Positions 8,307 to 17,346 are shown, counted from the first letter of the stretch. The stretch is DNA of 64,000 bases from Desulfotruncus alcoholivorax DSM 16058 (GCF_000430885.1 NZ_AUMW01000011.1:1-64000), one strand, 5' to 3'. Made by a program: numbers and translations. The notes: generated by a model not told the origin, from the letters alone.

Positions 8307-9281
8307 TTAAGCTATTATTTTCTTTAACTCGTCAGTCAGCAAAGGAACAACTTCGAACAAATCGCCAACAATACCATAATCGGCTACTTTAAAGATATTG
8401 GCCTCTTCATCCTTGTTGATGGCCACAATGCACTTGGCCGAGCTCATACCGGCCAAATGCTGAATGGCGCCGGAAATGCCGCAGGCAATGTATAATACGG
8501 GTGATACTGTTTTCCCGGTTTGTCCCACCTGGAAGCTGTGGGATACCCACCCGGCATCCACCGCTGCCCGGGAAGCGCCTACGGCTGCGCCAAGCACGTC
8601 TGCCAGTTCCTCCAGTATTTTAAAGTTTTCCGGCCCTTTCATACCCCGGCCGCCGCTTACAATAATATCGGCTTCGGTAAGCTCCGGGCGTTCGGAAATC
8701 TGGCGAACAATGTCTTTGATGATCTGGCGCACATCGCCCGGGCCAACTTCAGCTTTTATAATTTCAGCCTGTTTTGCATTAGGCACTGCAGCAAAAGTAT
8801 TCGGGCGAATGGTGGCCATTACCGGACGGGCTTCCGGGCAGGCAGCCTTAACAATGGCCTTGCCTGCATAAACCGGGCGGGTGAACACCAGCTGGTCGCC
8901 GGATATCTCCATCCCGGTACAGTCAGTCATCAACCCTGTTTGCAGGCGCTGGGCCACCTGGGCGGCCAGATCCCGCCCCGTTACTGTACACCCGAGCAAT
9001 AAGGCGGCCGGCTCATATTGTTTAATCAAACCGGCTATTACATTGGTGTACCCGTCGGTAGTATAGTTCTCCAGGGCATCGTTTTCCACCACGTATACTT
9101 TATCTGCTCCGTATTCCCCGAGAGATTCGGCCATGCCGGCAACACCCTTGCCCACCAGTACTGCGCATAACTCCTGCCCCAGTTGATCGGCGGCCTTGCG
9201 GCCTTCGCTTAATAATTCAAACGTAACTTTTTTGATTTGTCCTTCGCGCTGTTCGGCAAAAACCCAAATTCCTTGCGCCAT
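8307..9281 (-). CDS. etfA: Electron transfer flavoprotein, alpha subunit
   Basis: A 324-residue EtfA of normal length. The C-terminal FAD-binding domain (about 200-318) is intact, with SGGRGMKGPENF (209-220), GASRAAVDAGW (235-245), the QVGQTGKTV segment (251-259) and ACGISGAIQH (266-275). With EtfB it accepts electrons from acyl-CoA dehydrogenases. It is the last gene of the operon, 31 bp behind etfB, with an AGGGATT ribosome-binding site. The partner quinone reductase or other electron acceptor is not in this window, so whether this pair bifurcates electrons cannot be decided from position alone. Confidence 0.95.
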   Translation of the reverse strand: MAQGIWVFAEQREGQIKKVTFELLSEGRKAADQLGQELCAVLVGKGVAGMAESLGEYGADKVYVVENDALENYTTDGYTNVIAGLIKQYEPAALLLGCTVTGRDLAAQVAQRLQTGLMTDCTGMEISGDQLVFTRPVYAGKAIVKAACPEARPVMATIRPNTFAAVPNAKQAEIIKAEVGPGDVRQIIKDIVRQISERPELTEADIIVSGGRGMKGPENFKILEELADVLGAAVGASRAAVDAGWVSHSFQVGQTGKTVSPVLYIACGISGAIQHLAGMSSAKCIVAINKDEEANIFKVADYGIVGDLFEVVPLLTDELKKIIA

Positions 9282-9312
9282 TCTATAATCCCTCCCAAGA
9301 TTTATTTCCCAA

Positions 9313-10083
9313 TTAAATTACTTTAGCTTCTTCACGCAGCAACCTGGCCAGTTCACGGGCAGCTTCCGCAGCTTCCCCGGGAATGACCTTGCCGGCTTTG
9401 CGCGGTTCAGGCAATGAGAAAGACAATGCTTTCACCTTGGCTGAGATTTTCCCGTCGTCAAGCCCGAGATCTGCCAGAGTCTTTTTATCCATGGGTTTTT
9501 TCTTTGCTTTCATAATACCTTTCATTGACGGGTAGCGCGGTTCATTTAACCCCTTTTGGGCAGTTATTACAGCCGGCAGGGGTACTTCCAGCACTTCGCT
9601 GCCGCTCTCAGTCTCGCGGGTGGCAACGGCTTTGCCGCCTTCAATTTCAAGGCCGGTTACCACATTGACCACCGGAATGTTCAGTATTTCGGCTACTCTG
9701 CCGGCAACCTGGGCAGAACCGTCATCAATGGCCCTGAAACCGCCCAAGATTAAATCATATTCTAGATCGCTGATAGCCTTCGCCAGAATTGTAGCTGTGG
9801 CGTACTCGTCTAATTCCGCTTCACCCTGGTCTACCAGTACGGCTTTATCAGCACCCATCGCCAGGGCCTGTCTGAGCGCATCCTGTGCCTGCTGACCACC
9901 TACACTGATTACGGTAACCTCGCCGCCTTCCTTTTCCTTGATCCGCAACCCTTCTTCAACGGCAAATTCGTCATAGGGGTTCATAATTAAGCTGACCCCG
10001 GAACTGCTAATTTTACCATTAACATCAAGGATTATTTTGGCTTCGGTATCAAAAGTTTGCTTTACCAAAACAGCAATTTTCAT
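9313..10083 (-). CDS. etfB: Electron transfer flavoprotein, beta subunit
   Basis: A 256-residue EtfB, beginning with MKIAVLVKQTFDTEAKI as in the family. A GTG nine bases upstream (10092) also gives an open frame, but it overlaps the AGGTGG ribosome-binding site, so the ATG at 10083 is preferred. Conserved EtfB regions include MNPYDEFAVEEGLRIKE and the AMP/FAD-binding VVTGLEIEGGKAVATRETE region. It pairs with the etfA product directly downstream and serves the two acyl-CoA dehydrogenases of the same operon. Confidence 0.95.
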   Translation of the reverse strand: MKIAVLVKQTFDTEAKIILDVNGKISSSGVSLIMNPYDEFAVEEGLRIKEKEGGEVTVISVGGQQAQDALRQALAMGADKAVLVDQGEAELDEYATATILAKAISDLEYDLILGGFRAIDDGSAQVAGRVAEILNIPVVNVVTGLEIEGGKAVATRETESGSEVLEVPLPAVITAQKGLNEPRYPSMKGIMKAKKKPMDKKTLADLGLDDGKISAKVKALSFSLPEPRKAGKVIPGEAAEAARELARLLREEAKVI

Positions 10084-10136
10084 GAAAACCACCTTTTCCT
10101 TAAAAATTTAGATTTATAACTTTAAATAATCCTGCT

Positions 10137-10565
10137 TTACACGCTTTGAGCGGCCATCCTAAACTTAAAGCCGTAGCGGATGACTCCCTCTTCCTCGTAG
10201 ATTTTTCTAAAAACAGCCTCCACCGGCATGCCGATAGAGTAACCTTCCTCGGGCGGGTTAACCAACTGGGCTATAATCCGGGGGCCCTCGTCCAGCTCTA
10301 CAATCGCCACCGGGTAACTGCCTTTACACTTGGCTTCTTCCGCAAATTCCGGCGGGGCACCCCCTCCGGCTATTACTGTCTTTGAATAAATTTTTCCTTT
10401 ACCGCTCAGCGACACGTTTTCAAACTCGTTTCCCGCCTGGCAATATTTACAAACAGCTTTGGGCGGAAAGTTGATTTTGCCGCACTTTGTACACTTTTGC
10501 CCGACCAGTCTGTAACGCTGGGCAACCGCCCTTTGGTACATGGGAATGGATATATGAGCGCCCAT
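10137..10565 (-). CDS. DUF35 / OB-fold zinc-ribbon acyl-CoA-binding partner protein
   Basis: A 142-residue protein with an N-terminal rubredoxin-like zinc ribbon (Cys25, Cys28, Cys39, Cys42) and a C-terminal OB-fold, the layout of DUF35/ChsH2/BbsA-type proteins. In known systems these bind CoA thioesters and form obligate complexes with thiolases or hydratases. In archaea, a thiolase, an HMG-CoA synthase and a DUF35 protein make one channelling complex. Here it directly follows an HMG-CoA-synthase-like gene (15 bp) and an SCP-x-type thiolase, so the same three-part complex is likely. Confidence 0.85.
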   Translation of the reverse strand: MGAHISIPMYQRAVAQRYRLVGQKCTKCGKINFPPKAVCKYCQAGNEFENVSLSGKGKIYSKTVIAGGGAPPEFAEEAKCKGSYPVAIVELDEGPRIIAQLVNPPEEGYSIGMPVEAVFRKIYEEEGVIRYGFKFRMAAQSV

Positions 10566-10580
10566 ATTTTATCACCTGCC

Positions 10581-11585
10581 TCAGATACACCTTTTTAGTT
10601 TAAGGTAATAGATATAACTGATATATTTTTTACTTTCAAGTAAACTCTTTACCGGTCTGGTATTTTTACAGGCGCCGGAAAGCTTAAAACTGATGGCCTG
10701 GCTCCCCGCGCCTGACCCATAGGAGCAAATAATTATTCTTGCTCCGCTGCGGGCATTGTCCAGAACATTGCACAGGCCCAGCAGCGCCGAGCATGCTCCG
10801 GTATCGCCCACCAGGCTGAATAGCTGTCCCTGATTTAGCTGTTCCTCGCTGAAACCCATTTTCTTAGCCAAAGCAGCGGCGGTTTTAGCATCGTTCTGGT
10901 GCAGCACCAGGTGGCTGTAATCGTTAGGGTCTAATTGCATTTTCCTCAACAAGCCCAGGACTGCCCCCTTAATGGTTTCATTGTAAACCTGGCTGGCATA
11001 GGTTTTTACGCCGATATCCCTGACTCCCGTCTCGCCGGGCAGCCTGTAGCGAAGTCCCATGGCTTCCCCGGCCCGGGCATAGACGCCTTCAATCTCCAGA
11101 CCCGGCTCATCCTTGGCTAAGACAAAGGCACACGCGCCTGCGCCGAACCCGTGCTCCAGATCTACGGCAGCCGCCGCCGCAGGAGCATCAGAAACAACCA
11201 CCAGGGCATATTTTTGGTCGGTTTGATCAAGCATCCCCATGGCTGATAAAAAGGCCTCTGTGCCAGCCAGGGTTGAATTGCCATGCTGGCAGGTCAAAAT
11301 ATTGTTGTTGAGGCCCAGTGCTTCAATGACGGTTCCCGCCATTACCTTTTCCGAGTAGGGAAAGTTGGCTGATGCCAGGGATAGCGCTCCAATTTGTGCG
11401 GCATCGATGCCGGAAACGGCGTCTCTGGCTGCTTCAACGGCCATGGTAATAGTGTCTTCATCTATATCCATTACTGCTTTTTCCTTGTAAGCAGCACTGC
11501 AGCTGCCCAGGGCGCTGATGTATTCATCCCTCTTAATCCGGAGGTAAGGCAGATACACCCCGTAAGAGATTACGCTTTTGTTCAT
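10581..11585 (-). CDS. HMG-CoA synthase / KAS III-like protein, catalytic Cys apparently replaced
   Basis: A 334-residue thiolase-fold protein of the HMG-CoA synthase-like group. Where the family has the nucleophile in NACYGGT, this protein reads GNSTLAGT, so Thr105 takes the Cys position by eye alignment. The nearest cysteine (Cys99) is six residues earlier. The later VLHQND and VGDTGACSA motifs are kept. The start ATG overlaps the stop of the upstream thiolase (TGATG), a sign of tight co-translation, and a GAGAGGTGA site precedes it. It probably works as a structural or CoA-binding partner of the thiolase and DUF35 protein rather than a normal condensing enzyme. The last 30 residues are Lys/Tyr-rich and not conserved. 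Confidence 0.8.
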   Translation of the reverse strand: MNKSVISYGVYLPYLRIKRDEYISALGSCSAAYKEKAVMDIDEDTITMAVEAARDAVSGIDAAQIGALSLASANFPYSEKVMAGTVIEALGLNNNILTCQHGNSTLAGTEAFLSAMGMLDQTDQKYALVVVSDAPAAAAAVDLEHGFGAGACAFVLAKDEPGLEIEGVYARAGEAMGLRYRLPGETGVRDIGVKTYASQVYNETIKGAVLGLLRKMQLDPNDYSHLVLHQNDAKTAAALAKKMGFSEEQLNQGQLFSLVGDTGACSALLGLCNVLDNARSGARIIICSYGSGAGSQAISFKLSGACKNTRPVKSLLESKKYISYIYYLKLKRCI

Positions 11586-12763
11586 CACTCGTCACCTCTC
11601 TGATAGACGAATACCGCTGCTGTTCCACCGGAACCGCCGACATTATGAGACAGCGCAAACCTGGCGTTTTTGATCTGTCGACTGGGCTCCTGGGCCTCGT
11701 CACGCAGCTGTTTAAATATTTCAACGGCCATACCGCAACCCGTGGCGCCAATGGGGTGCCCCTTGGCCTTTAAGCCGCCGCTGGCATTAACAGGCAATTT
11801 ACCGTCGGGACGGGTATAGCCCTCCTCTAACAAGATATGGCCCCGCCCTTCCTCACAAAAGCCCAGATCGCCATAAGCCATAATTTCAGCAATGGTAAAA
11901 CAATCATGCACTTCGGCAAAATTAATGTCTTTAGGACCGACACCGGCCTGTTTGTAAGCCTCAGCAGCAGCCTTTCGCGTTGCAGCCAGACTGGTGATGG
12001 AATTTCTGTCGTGTATCGCCAGGTAATCGCTGGCCGCGCCAAAGCCCCTCAAATAAACTGGTTTATCTGTAAAGTCTTTGGCTAATTTGGCATTACAGAG
12101 CAACACTACCGCTGCGCCGTCAGTGGTGGGACTGCAGTCCCAAACGTTAAAGGGATGCGCAACCGGAACTCCTTTAAGTGCCTGTTCCATTGTAATTTCT
12201 TTACGAAACTGCGCCTTGGGGTTGGCCACAGCGTTGCGGTGGTTTTTGACCGCCACCATCGATAAATGTTCTCTTTTCATCCCGTAATCGTACATATACC
12301 TGGCCGCCATCAAGGCATAGATGCCGGCAAAAGTAGAACCGGCCAGGCGCTCATATTCAGTGTCCCCGGACACTCCCAGCCAGTAGCGCCCTTTGCTGGA
12401 GGATACGTCCCTCATTTTTTCCACCCCGGCGGCTATGACGAGGTCGTATTTCCCTGATGCCACTGCGCAGGCGGCATTGTACAGCGCATACCCCCCGGAA
12501 GCACAGGCGTTTTCAATCCGAACCGCGTTTACATTGGGTAGGCCCACGTGCCCCATCAGCAGCGGCGCCAGCTGTCCCAGCTGAAAACCGCTGCCGGAAC
12601 TAAGGCACCCGATATAAGCAGCCTGGATCTGCTGCGGCTCCAATCCTTGATCAATGCTTTGCAGCATCTCCAAATATGCTTCGGCAAAAAGTTCTTTAAC
12701 GCCCTTGTTTGGATAATCACCATATTTTGTCTGGCCTGCTCCAATAATTGCCACGCCTTCCAA
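11585..12763 (-). CDS. SCP-x-type thiolase
   Basis: A thiolase of the lipid-transfer (SCP2/SCP-x) type, about 392 residues. The nucleophile is in ENACASGGYAL (Cys90 counted from the GTG at 12772). The VHDCFTIAE segment and the GGLKAKGHPIGATG loop near the C-terminus carry the other active-site residues. The TTG at 12763, seven bases after AGAAGGTG, is the most likely start; the GTG at 12772 overlaps that site. It overlaps the HMG-CoA-synthase-like gene by one base and should form a complex with it and the DUF35 protein. Substrate is unknown; branched or aryl-substituted 3-ketoacyl-CoA are possible. Confidence 0.88.
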   Translation of the reverse strand: MEGVAIIGAGQTKYGDYPNKGVKELFAEAYLEMLQSIDQGLEPQQIQAAYIGCLSSGSGFQLGQLAPLLMGHVGLPNVNAVRIENACASGGYALYNAACAVASGKYDLVIAAGVEKMRDVSSSKGRYWLGVSGDTEYERLAGSTFAGIYALMAARYMYDYGMKREHLSMVAVKNHRNAVANPKAQFRKEITMEQALKGVPVAHPFNVWDCSPTTDGAAVVLLCNAKLAKDFTDKPVYLRGFGAASDYLAIHDRNSITSLAATRKAAAEAYKQAGVGPKDINFAEVHDCFTIAEIMAYGDLGFCEEGRGHILLEEGYTRPDGKLPVNASGGLKAKGHPIGATGCGMAVEIFKQLRDEAQEPSRQIKNARFALSHNVGGSGGTAAVFVYQRGDE

Positions 12764-12789
12764 TAGTGACACCTTCTTTCATCTTCAAG

Positions 12790-13944
12790 CTATATTTCAA
12801 ATTCTTTTAGCAATCTGCCGGCTATAACCATCCGCTGGATTTCATTGGTTCCTTCGTACAAACGGGTAATTCTGGCGTCCCGGTAGAAGCGTTCCACCGG
12901 AAACTCCTTCATATATCCCATACCGCCATAAACCTGAACCGCCTTGTCGGCCACCCTGGCCAAAGCCTCGGAAGCAAACATTTTTACCATCGGGCCCTCT
13001 TTCACCACCGGCAGCCCCTGGTCAACCATCCAGGCCACCCGGTAGGTCAGGGCCCGGGCAGCTTCGGTATCGGTAGCCATTTCCGCCAGCATCCACTGAA
13101 TGGCCTGGAAAGAGGAAATCGGTTTGCCAAATTGAATCCTTTGCTGGGCATACCTGGCGCACAGCTCCACCAGTTTATCGCAGGCGCCTACACAGCGGGC
13201 ACCCAGGGCAACCCGTCCTTTGCTCAGAATTCTTAAAGCGCCGGCATAACCCCGGCCCACTTCACCTATAACATTTTCTTTGGGAACTTCGCAATCTTCA
13301 AATATTACCTCTGAAGTATGTGAACCGCGCAAACCCATTTTCTTTTCAATGGTGCCGATGGAAAAGCCGGGAAAGTCTTTTTCCACCAAGAAAGCTGTAT
13401 AACCCCCGCGGGTTCCTTTTTCACGGTCAGTTACCGCGATAACTGTAAAGACTGATGCATCGGGAGCATTGGTAATGAAATGCTTGATGCCGTTTAAGAT
13501 CCATTTATCACCCTTTAGTACGGCATTTGTTTTCATACTGGAGGCGTCCGAGCCGGCATCAGGCTCGGTCAGGGCAAAAGCGCCCAGCTTATCACCGCTG
13601 GCCATGTCAGGCAGGTATTTTTTCTTTAATTCTTCACTGGCCATTTCCACAATGCCGGTGGTGCCGATACCCGTATGGGCGCCGATGAGGGTCGTAAAAC
13701 TCATATTGGCCCGGCCCAGTTCCTCCAACAGCAGGCATTTGTCCAGCATGCTCAGACCAAGCCCGCCGTATTGTTCAGGTATGCTCATGCCGAACAAGCC
13801 CATCTCTTTGGCCTGGTCGATGAGGTGCTGCGGAATCTTATCCTCTTCTTCAATTTGCTGGCTGTATTTATCAACTTCATTATCAACGAAATCCCTGATG
13901 GTGCGCTTCATATCCCGAATTTCCTCGGGTATGCTAAAATCCAT
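12790..13944 (-). CDS. Acyl-CoA dehydrogenase (short-chain type)
   Basis: A 384-residue FAD enzyme that forms the 2,3-double bond of acyl-CoA and passes electrons to EtfAB. Typical features are FALTEPDAGSDA, the flavin-binding segment around WILNGIKHFITNA, the CVGACDKLVEL region, the VQVYGGMGYMKEFPVER motif and the catalytic-base motif YEGTNEIQ. The open frame extends 20 codons further upstream, but the ATG at 13944 after AAAGGAGTG gives the normal family N-terminus MDFSIPEE. It is an operon member between thiolase and crotonase genes. It has butyryl-CoA-dehydrogenase-like length, but chain-length preference is not certain. Confidence 0.92.
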   Translation of the reverse strand: MDFSIPEEIRDMKRTIRDFVDNEVDKYSQQIEEEDKIPQHLIDQAKEMGLFGMSIPEQYGGLGLSMLDKCLLLEELGRANMSFTTLIGAHTGIGTTGIVEMASEELKKKYLPDMASGDKLGAFALTEPDAGSDASSMKTNAVLKGDKWILNGIKHFITNAPDASVFTVIAVTDREKGTRGGYTAFLVEKDFPGFSIGTIEKKMGLRGSHTSEVIFEDCEVPKENVIGEVGRGYAGALRILSKGRVALGARCVGACDKLVELCARYAQQRIQFGKPISSFQAIQWMLAEMATDTEAARALTYRVAWMVDQGLPVVKEGPMVKMFASEALARVADKAVQVYGGMGYMKEFPVERFYRDARITRLYEGTNEIQRMVIAGRLLKEFEI

Positions 13945-13968
13945 AACCAGCACTCCTTTTTTAAATTT

Positions 13969-14002
13969 GAGATTGCTTCTTTGTTTCACTCCTCGCAATG
14001 AC
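13969..14002. repeat. REP-like dispersed repeat (GTCATTGCGAGGAG type)
   Basis: On the minus strand this 34-bp stretch starts GTCATTGCGAGGAGTGAAA and ends GAAGCAATCTC. It has the form of a widespread intergenic repeat family found in many unrelated bacterial genomes. It sits within the operon, between crotonase and acyl-CoA dehydrogenase genes. Only one copy is in this window. Confidence 0.5.
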
Positions 14003-14014
14003 AAACCGGTTCAA

Positions 14015-14794
14015 CTATTTACCTTTAAAATCAGCCTTGCGCTTCTCCAGGAAAGCAGAGGTTCCTTCGACCCGGTCCTCAGTTGAAAAAGCAATTGTCT
14101 GCGCAAATTTCTCAAACAATAATCCGGAATTCAAGTCGGTATTGGCGCCTACATTAATGGCGGTTTTAGCCAGGCTTACGGCCACAGGTCCTTTGGCGAT
14201 AATCTTTTGAGCCATTTCCCTGGCTGCAGGCAACAAGTCTTCCGGCTGCTCCACTACCTTGTTCACCAGCCCGATTTCTTTGGCCTCCCGGGCACTGATA
14301 ATATCACCCGTAAAAATTAATTCTTTGGCTTTTCCTATGCCTACAATCCTTTGCAGCCGCTGGGTACCGCCGGCCCCCGGAATAATTCCCAGGTTAACCT
14401 CGGGCTGGCCCAGCTTGGAACGCGCAGTGGCTATCCTGATATCACAGGCCAGGGACAGCTCACAACCGCCGCCGAGAGCGAACCCGTCTATGGCGGCTAT
14501 AACAGGTTTTTCCAGATTTTCAACATCGTTTAAGCACTCCTGTGCCTCACTTTTCAATACTTCCAGGGTTTCGCGTTCCCGCAGGGAGCGGATATCGGCG
14601 CCGGAGGCAAAAGCTTTGCCGCCCGCACCGGTAATAATAACTACGCGCACTTCCTTGTCGAAACGGCATTCCCTAATGGCTGCGCGGATTTCCGCCCAAG
14701 TTTGGGGATCCAGCGCATTACGAACTTCCGGTCTGTTTAAAGTAATTAAAGCTATATGCCCGTCTTTTTCCAGCAATAAATTTTTAAATTCCAT
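14015..14794 (-). CDS. Enoyl-CoA hydratase (crotonase)
   Basis: A 259-residue crotonase. The oxyanion-hole motif FASGADIRSL and the central GFALGGGCELSLACDIRIA are present. Both catalytic glutamates are seen, the first in LGQPEVNLGIIPGAGGTQRL and the second in KAKELIFTGD. The longest frame starts at 14815, but the ATG at 14794, preceded by AGTGAGGT, gives the usual N-terminus. It hydrates 2-enoyl-CoA to 3-hydroxyacyl-CoA, the step before the dehydrogenase encoded 260 bp upstream in the same operon. Confidence 0.93.
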   Translation of the reverse strand: MEFKNLLLEKDGHIALITLNRPEVRNALDPQTWAEIRAAIRECRFDKEVRVVIITGAGGKAFASGADIRSLRERETLEVLKSEAQECLNDVENLEKPVIAAIDGFALGGGCELSLACDIRIATARSKLGQPEVNLGIIPGAGGTQRLQRIVGIGKAKELIFTGDIISAREAKEIGLVNKVVEQPEDLLPAAREMAQKIIAKGPVAVSLAKTAINVGANTDLNSGLLFEKFAQTIAFSTEDRVEGTSAFLEKRKADFKGK

Positions 14795-14827
14795 ATTTAC
14801 AACCTCACTTAACATAATTATAGGTTC

Positions 14828-14965
14828 TCAATACGGTGACCATTCCTTGCCCGCCTCCCTTACGCAAACGGCAGCCAATCCTTCCTTGACCACAATATCT
14901 CCCAGTTCACCGGCGGCGATCAGCCTCAGGGGCCGCCGTACCGGCCAATAGCCGTGCGAACGGCG
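14828..14965 (-). other. Orphan open stretch, possible gene remnant
   Basis: Between the crotonase and 3-hydroxyacyl-CoA dehydrogenase genes, 240 bp hold a 45-codon minus-strand frame with no start codon. Part of it reads RPLRLIAAGELGDIVVKEGL, and it ends at TGA 14828-14830. It has a protein-like composition, unlike the AT-rich spacers elsewhere. It may be the tail of a deleted gene. I do not recognise it. Confidence 0.2.
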
Positions 14966-15056
14966 CTAACTTGGTTATTTAAGATTACGCCACTTCAAAA
15001 AAAGGCACGGCAACGGGCGGGCAAATTCTCCGGCCATTGCCATTGCCCGGGGTTAT

Positions 15057-15926
15057 TTATTTACAGTACTCATAAAAACCTTTTCCGGTTTTACGTCCCC
15101 ACTCTTTCTTGACAAATTTCTCAACAACTACCGGTGAGGGCTTATATTTGGGATCACCGGTCTCCTGATAACGTTCCATTCCGACATAGTAGCTAAGGTC
15201 AATACCTGTCAGGTCCATCAGCCTGAACGGGCCCATGGGATGTCCCAAAGCGTATACCACCGCGGTATCAATGTCTTCATGGGTGGCCACACCCATATCG
15301 TAAATATAAAGAGCTTCCGTTTTAATCGCCGCCACAATACGGTTGACCAGGAAACCGTAGATTTCTTTTTGTAAAACAACGGGTATTTTCCCCATTTTTT
15401 TGCATACATCAACTACAACTTCAACTGTCTCATCCGCTACGTGGGGCCCTTTAACCACTTCCACAAGCTTCATCACCAGCGCAGGATTAAAGAAGTGCAT
15501 GTTGCAGACCTTCTCGGGCCGCCCGGTTACGTCAGCAATTTTGGAGCTGACAATATAGGAACTGTTGGTGGCCAGAATGGCATGGGGAGGGCAAATTTTA
15601 TCCAGATCGGCAAATATCTTGCGCTTTAAATCAAGTTTCTCAATAGCTGCTTCGATAACCAGGTCGGCATTCTTGGCCGCCTCTGCCATACTTCCTGTAA
15701 AAGTTAGCCTGGCCCTGGCCGCTTTAGCGTCCTCTTCCGAAAGTTTACCCTTGGCCACCCTTTCCGGCAGGTAGGTGTCAGCAAAATTTTCAGCTTTTTG
15801 CAGTATCTCCTGGTTAATATCAGTACAAGTTACCGTATACCCGGCCAATGCGGCGGATAGCGATATTTGGTGGCCCATATTGCCCGCTCCGATAACGCAA
15901 ATTGTTTTTACTTCAAAATTAGCCAT
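15057..15926 (-). CDS. 3-hydroxyacyl-CoA (3-hydroxybutyryl-CoA) dehydrogenase
   Basis: A 289-residue enzyme of the normal length for the short family. The N-terminal Rossmann fold has the NAD-binding VIGAGNMGHQIS (11-22). The catalytic His is in MHFFNP, and the C-terminal dimer domain includes DTAVVYALGHPMGPFRLMDLTGID. It oxidises 3-hydroxyacyl-CoA to 3-ketoacyl-CoA with NAD. GAGGAGTG precedes the ATG. The order hydratase, dehydrogenase, CoA-transferase, thiolase fits a complete butyrate-type beta-oxidation set. Confidence 0.95.
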   Translation of the reverse strand: MANFEVKTICVIGAGNMGHQISLSAALAGYTVTCTDINQEILQKAENFADTYLPERVAKGKLSEEDAKAARARLTFTGSMAEAAKNADLVIEAAIEKLDLKRKIFADLDKICPPHAILATNSSYIVSSKIADVTGRPEKVCNMHFFNPALVMKLVEVVKGPHVADETVEVVVDVCKKMGKIPVVLQKEIYGFLVNRIVAAIKTEALYIYDMGVATHEDIDTAVVYALGHPMGPFRLMDLTGIDLSYYVGMERYQETGDPKYKPSPVVVEKFVKKEWGRKTGKGFYEYCK

Positions 15927-15968
15927 TTTTTACACTCCTCGTTTGCTTTTTGGCTGTACCATCAAGAA

Positions 15969-17312
15969 CTAAATTTTTTTATTGGTTTTAGTCCAGATTT
16001 TCATTTTTTCAGCCTGTTTGATCAGGTCTTCCCTGTATTCCGGATCGGCGATGCTAATCAGCATTTCAGCCCTTTGCCAGGTTGGTTTCCCCTTTAAATT
16101 AGCTTTACCATGTTCGGTAACCACGTACTGAACCACCGACCTGGGCAATGTAACTATATTGCCGGGGGTAATGGTTGGCACAATCCTTGATACAACGGTA
16201 TCTTTGACTTTTTTGGTGGAACCCAGACAGATAAAGGATTTCCCGCCTTTGGAACGAAAGGCGCCGTAGGCAAAATCAAACTGCCCACCCGTTCCTGATA
16301 TCTGCCGGGCGCCAACCGTTTCAGAGCACACCTGACCGTACAAGTCTATCTCAATAGCGTTATTAATTGATATTTGCTTATCATTTTGAGCAATTATTGC
16401 GGGTGAGTTGGTGTAATCAACAGGATAAATGGCGCAGGCGGGATTGTTATGAATAAATTCATACAGCCTTTTACTACCCAAGGCAAAGGTAAACACCATT
16501 TTAAAGCGGTCTATCGTTTTCCTGGCACCCGTAATTTTCCCTTTTTCGTACAAATCAACAAAAGCATCGCACAACATTTCGCTGTGTACTCCCAGATCTT
16601 TTAGGCCGGATTCGGCCAGCATCTGGCCTATGGTATTGGGCATCCCGCCAATGCCTAATTGAAGACAGGCCCCGTCTTCAATTTCTTCTACGATCAAAGA
16701 CGCTATTTTTTTATCTACTTCCGTAGCCGGCAGGGATGGAACCTCAAATAATGGATTATGGTTGCCCTCAACAATATAGTCAACCTCAGATATATGAATA
16801 GACTCATGGTCCCCACCAAGACAGCGGGGCGCATTCCGGTTAACTTCAACAATGACTGTTTCTGCTTTCTCGGTGGCCGCCCTTTCGTAGGAGTTGGAAA
16901 CGCTAAAGTTAAAGTACCCGCTCTCATCCATTGGCGTGGTGACAATCATGGCCACGTTAGGTCTTTCAGCTTGACCGGTTCTGAGAATAGCAGGTGCTTC
17001 CTCGTACAAGCCAGGCATAAAGTAAGCCAATCCGTGATCCTGCAGCTTCCTGTCATAGCCGCTAAAAAAGCCATTGTTGTAAATAAAGTGCTGCTGATCA
17101 GGGTCTGCCAAAGCCACTTTGACCGGGTAAACGGAGCAGATCCCTCTGACTTTAACGTTGGTTAATTCATCTTTTCTTTTGGCCAGTGCTTCGTCCAATA
17201 CCACCGGCGTCATGGCAAAATGGCTGTACGCCACCCAGTCGCCGGATTTGACCACTTTTACGGCCTCATCAGCTGAAACAAGCTTTCTATTGTATTCGTC
17301 TGTATATCCCAT
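15969..17312 (-). CDS. Acetyl-CoA hydrolase / 4-hydroxybutyrate-type CoA-transferase
   Basis: A 447-residue family-I CoA-transferase. Recognisable regions are the N-terminal SGDWVAYSHFAMTPV, the conserved LQLGIGGMPNTIG glycine-rich loop, HSEMLCDAF, and the C-terminal SKGGKSFICLGSTKK and GNIVTLPRSVVQYVVTEHG. It probably moves CoA between acetyl-CoA (or another acyl-CoA) and a free acid, activating the substrate without ATP. This alternative to the ligase at 4842 is useful under low-energy, syntrophic conditions. AGGGAG precedes the ATG. Its exact acid substrate is not known. Confidence 0.9.
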   Translation of the reverse strand: MGYTDEYNRKLVSADEAVKVVKSGDWVAYSHFAMTPVVLDEALAKRKDELTNVKVRGICSVYPVKVALADPDQQHFIYNNGFFSGYDRKLQDHGLAYFMPGLYEEAPAILRTGQAERPNVAMIVTTPMDESGYFNFSVSNSYERAATEKAETVIVEVNRNAPRCLGGDHESIHISEVDYIVEGNHNPLFEVPSLPATEVDKKIASLIVEEIEDGACLQLGIGGMPNTIGQMLAESGLKDLGVHSEMLCDAFVDLYEKGKITGARKTIDRFKMVFTFALGSKRLYEFIHNNPACAIYPVDYTNSPAIIAQNDKQISINNAIEIDLYGQVCSETVGARQISGTGGQFDFAYGAFRSKGGKSFICLGSTKKVKDTVVSRIVPTITPGNIVTLPRSVVQYVVTEHGKANLKGKPTWQRAEMLISIADPEYREDLIKQAEKMKIWTKTNKKI

Positions 17313-17346
17313 AAGAAATAACTCCCTTGCTGCCTCTAATTATTGA

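Noticed and set aside
13469-14951. Open frames of 205 and 230 codons on the + strand
   Set aside because: Low-complexity Ser/Pro-rich shadows of the acyl-CoA dehydrogenase and crotonase genes.
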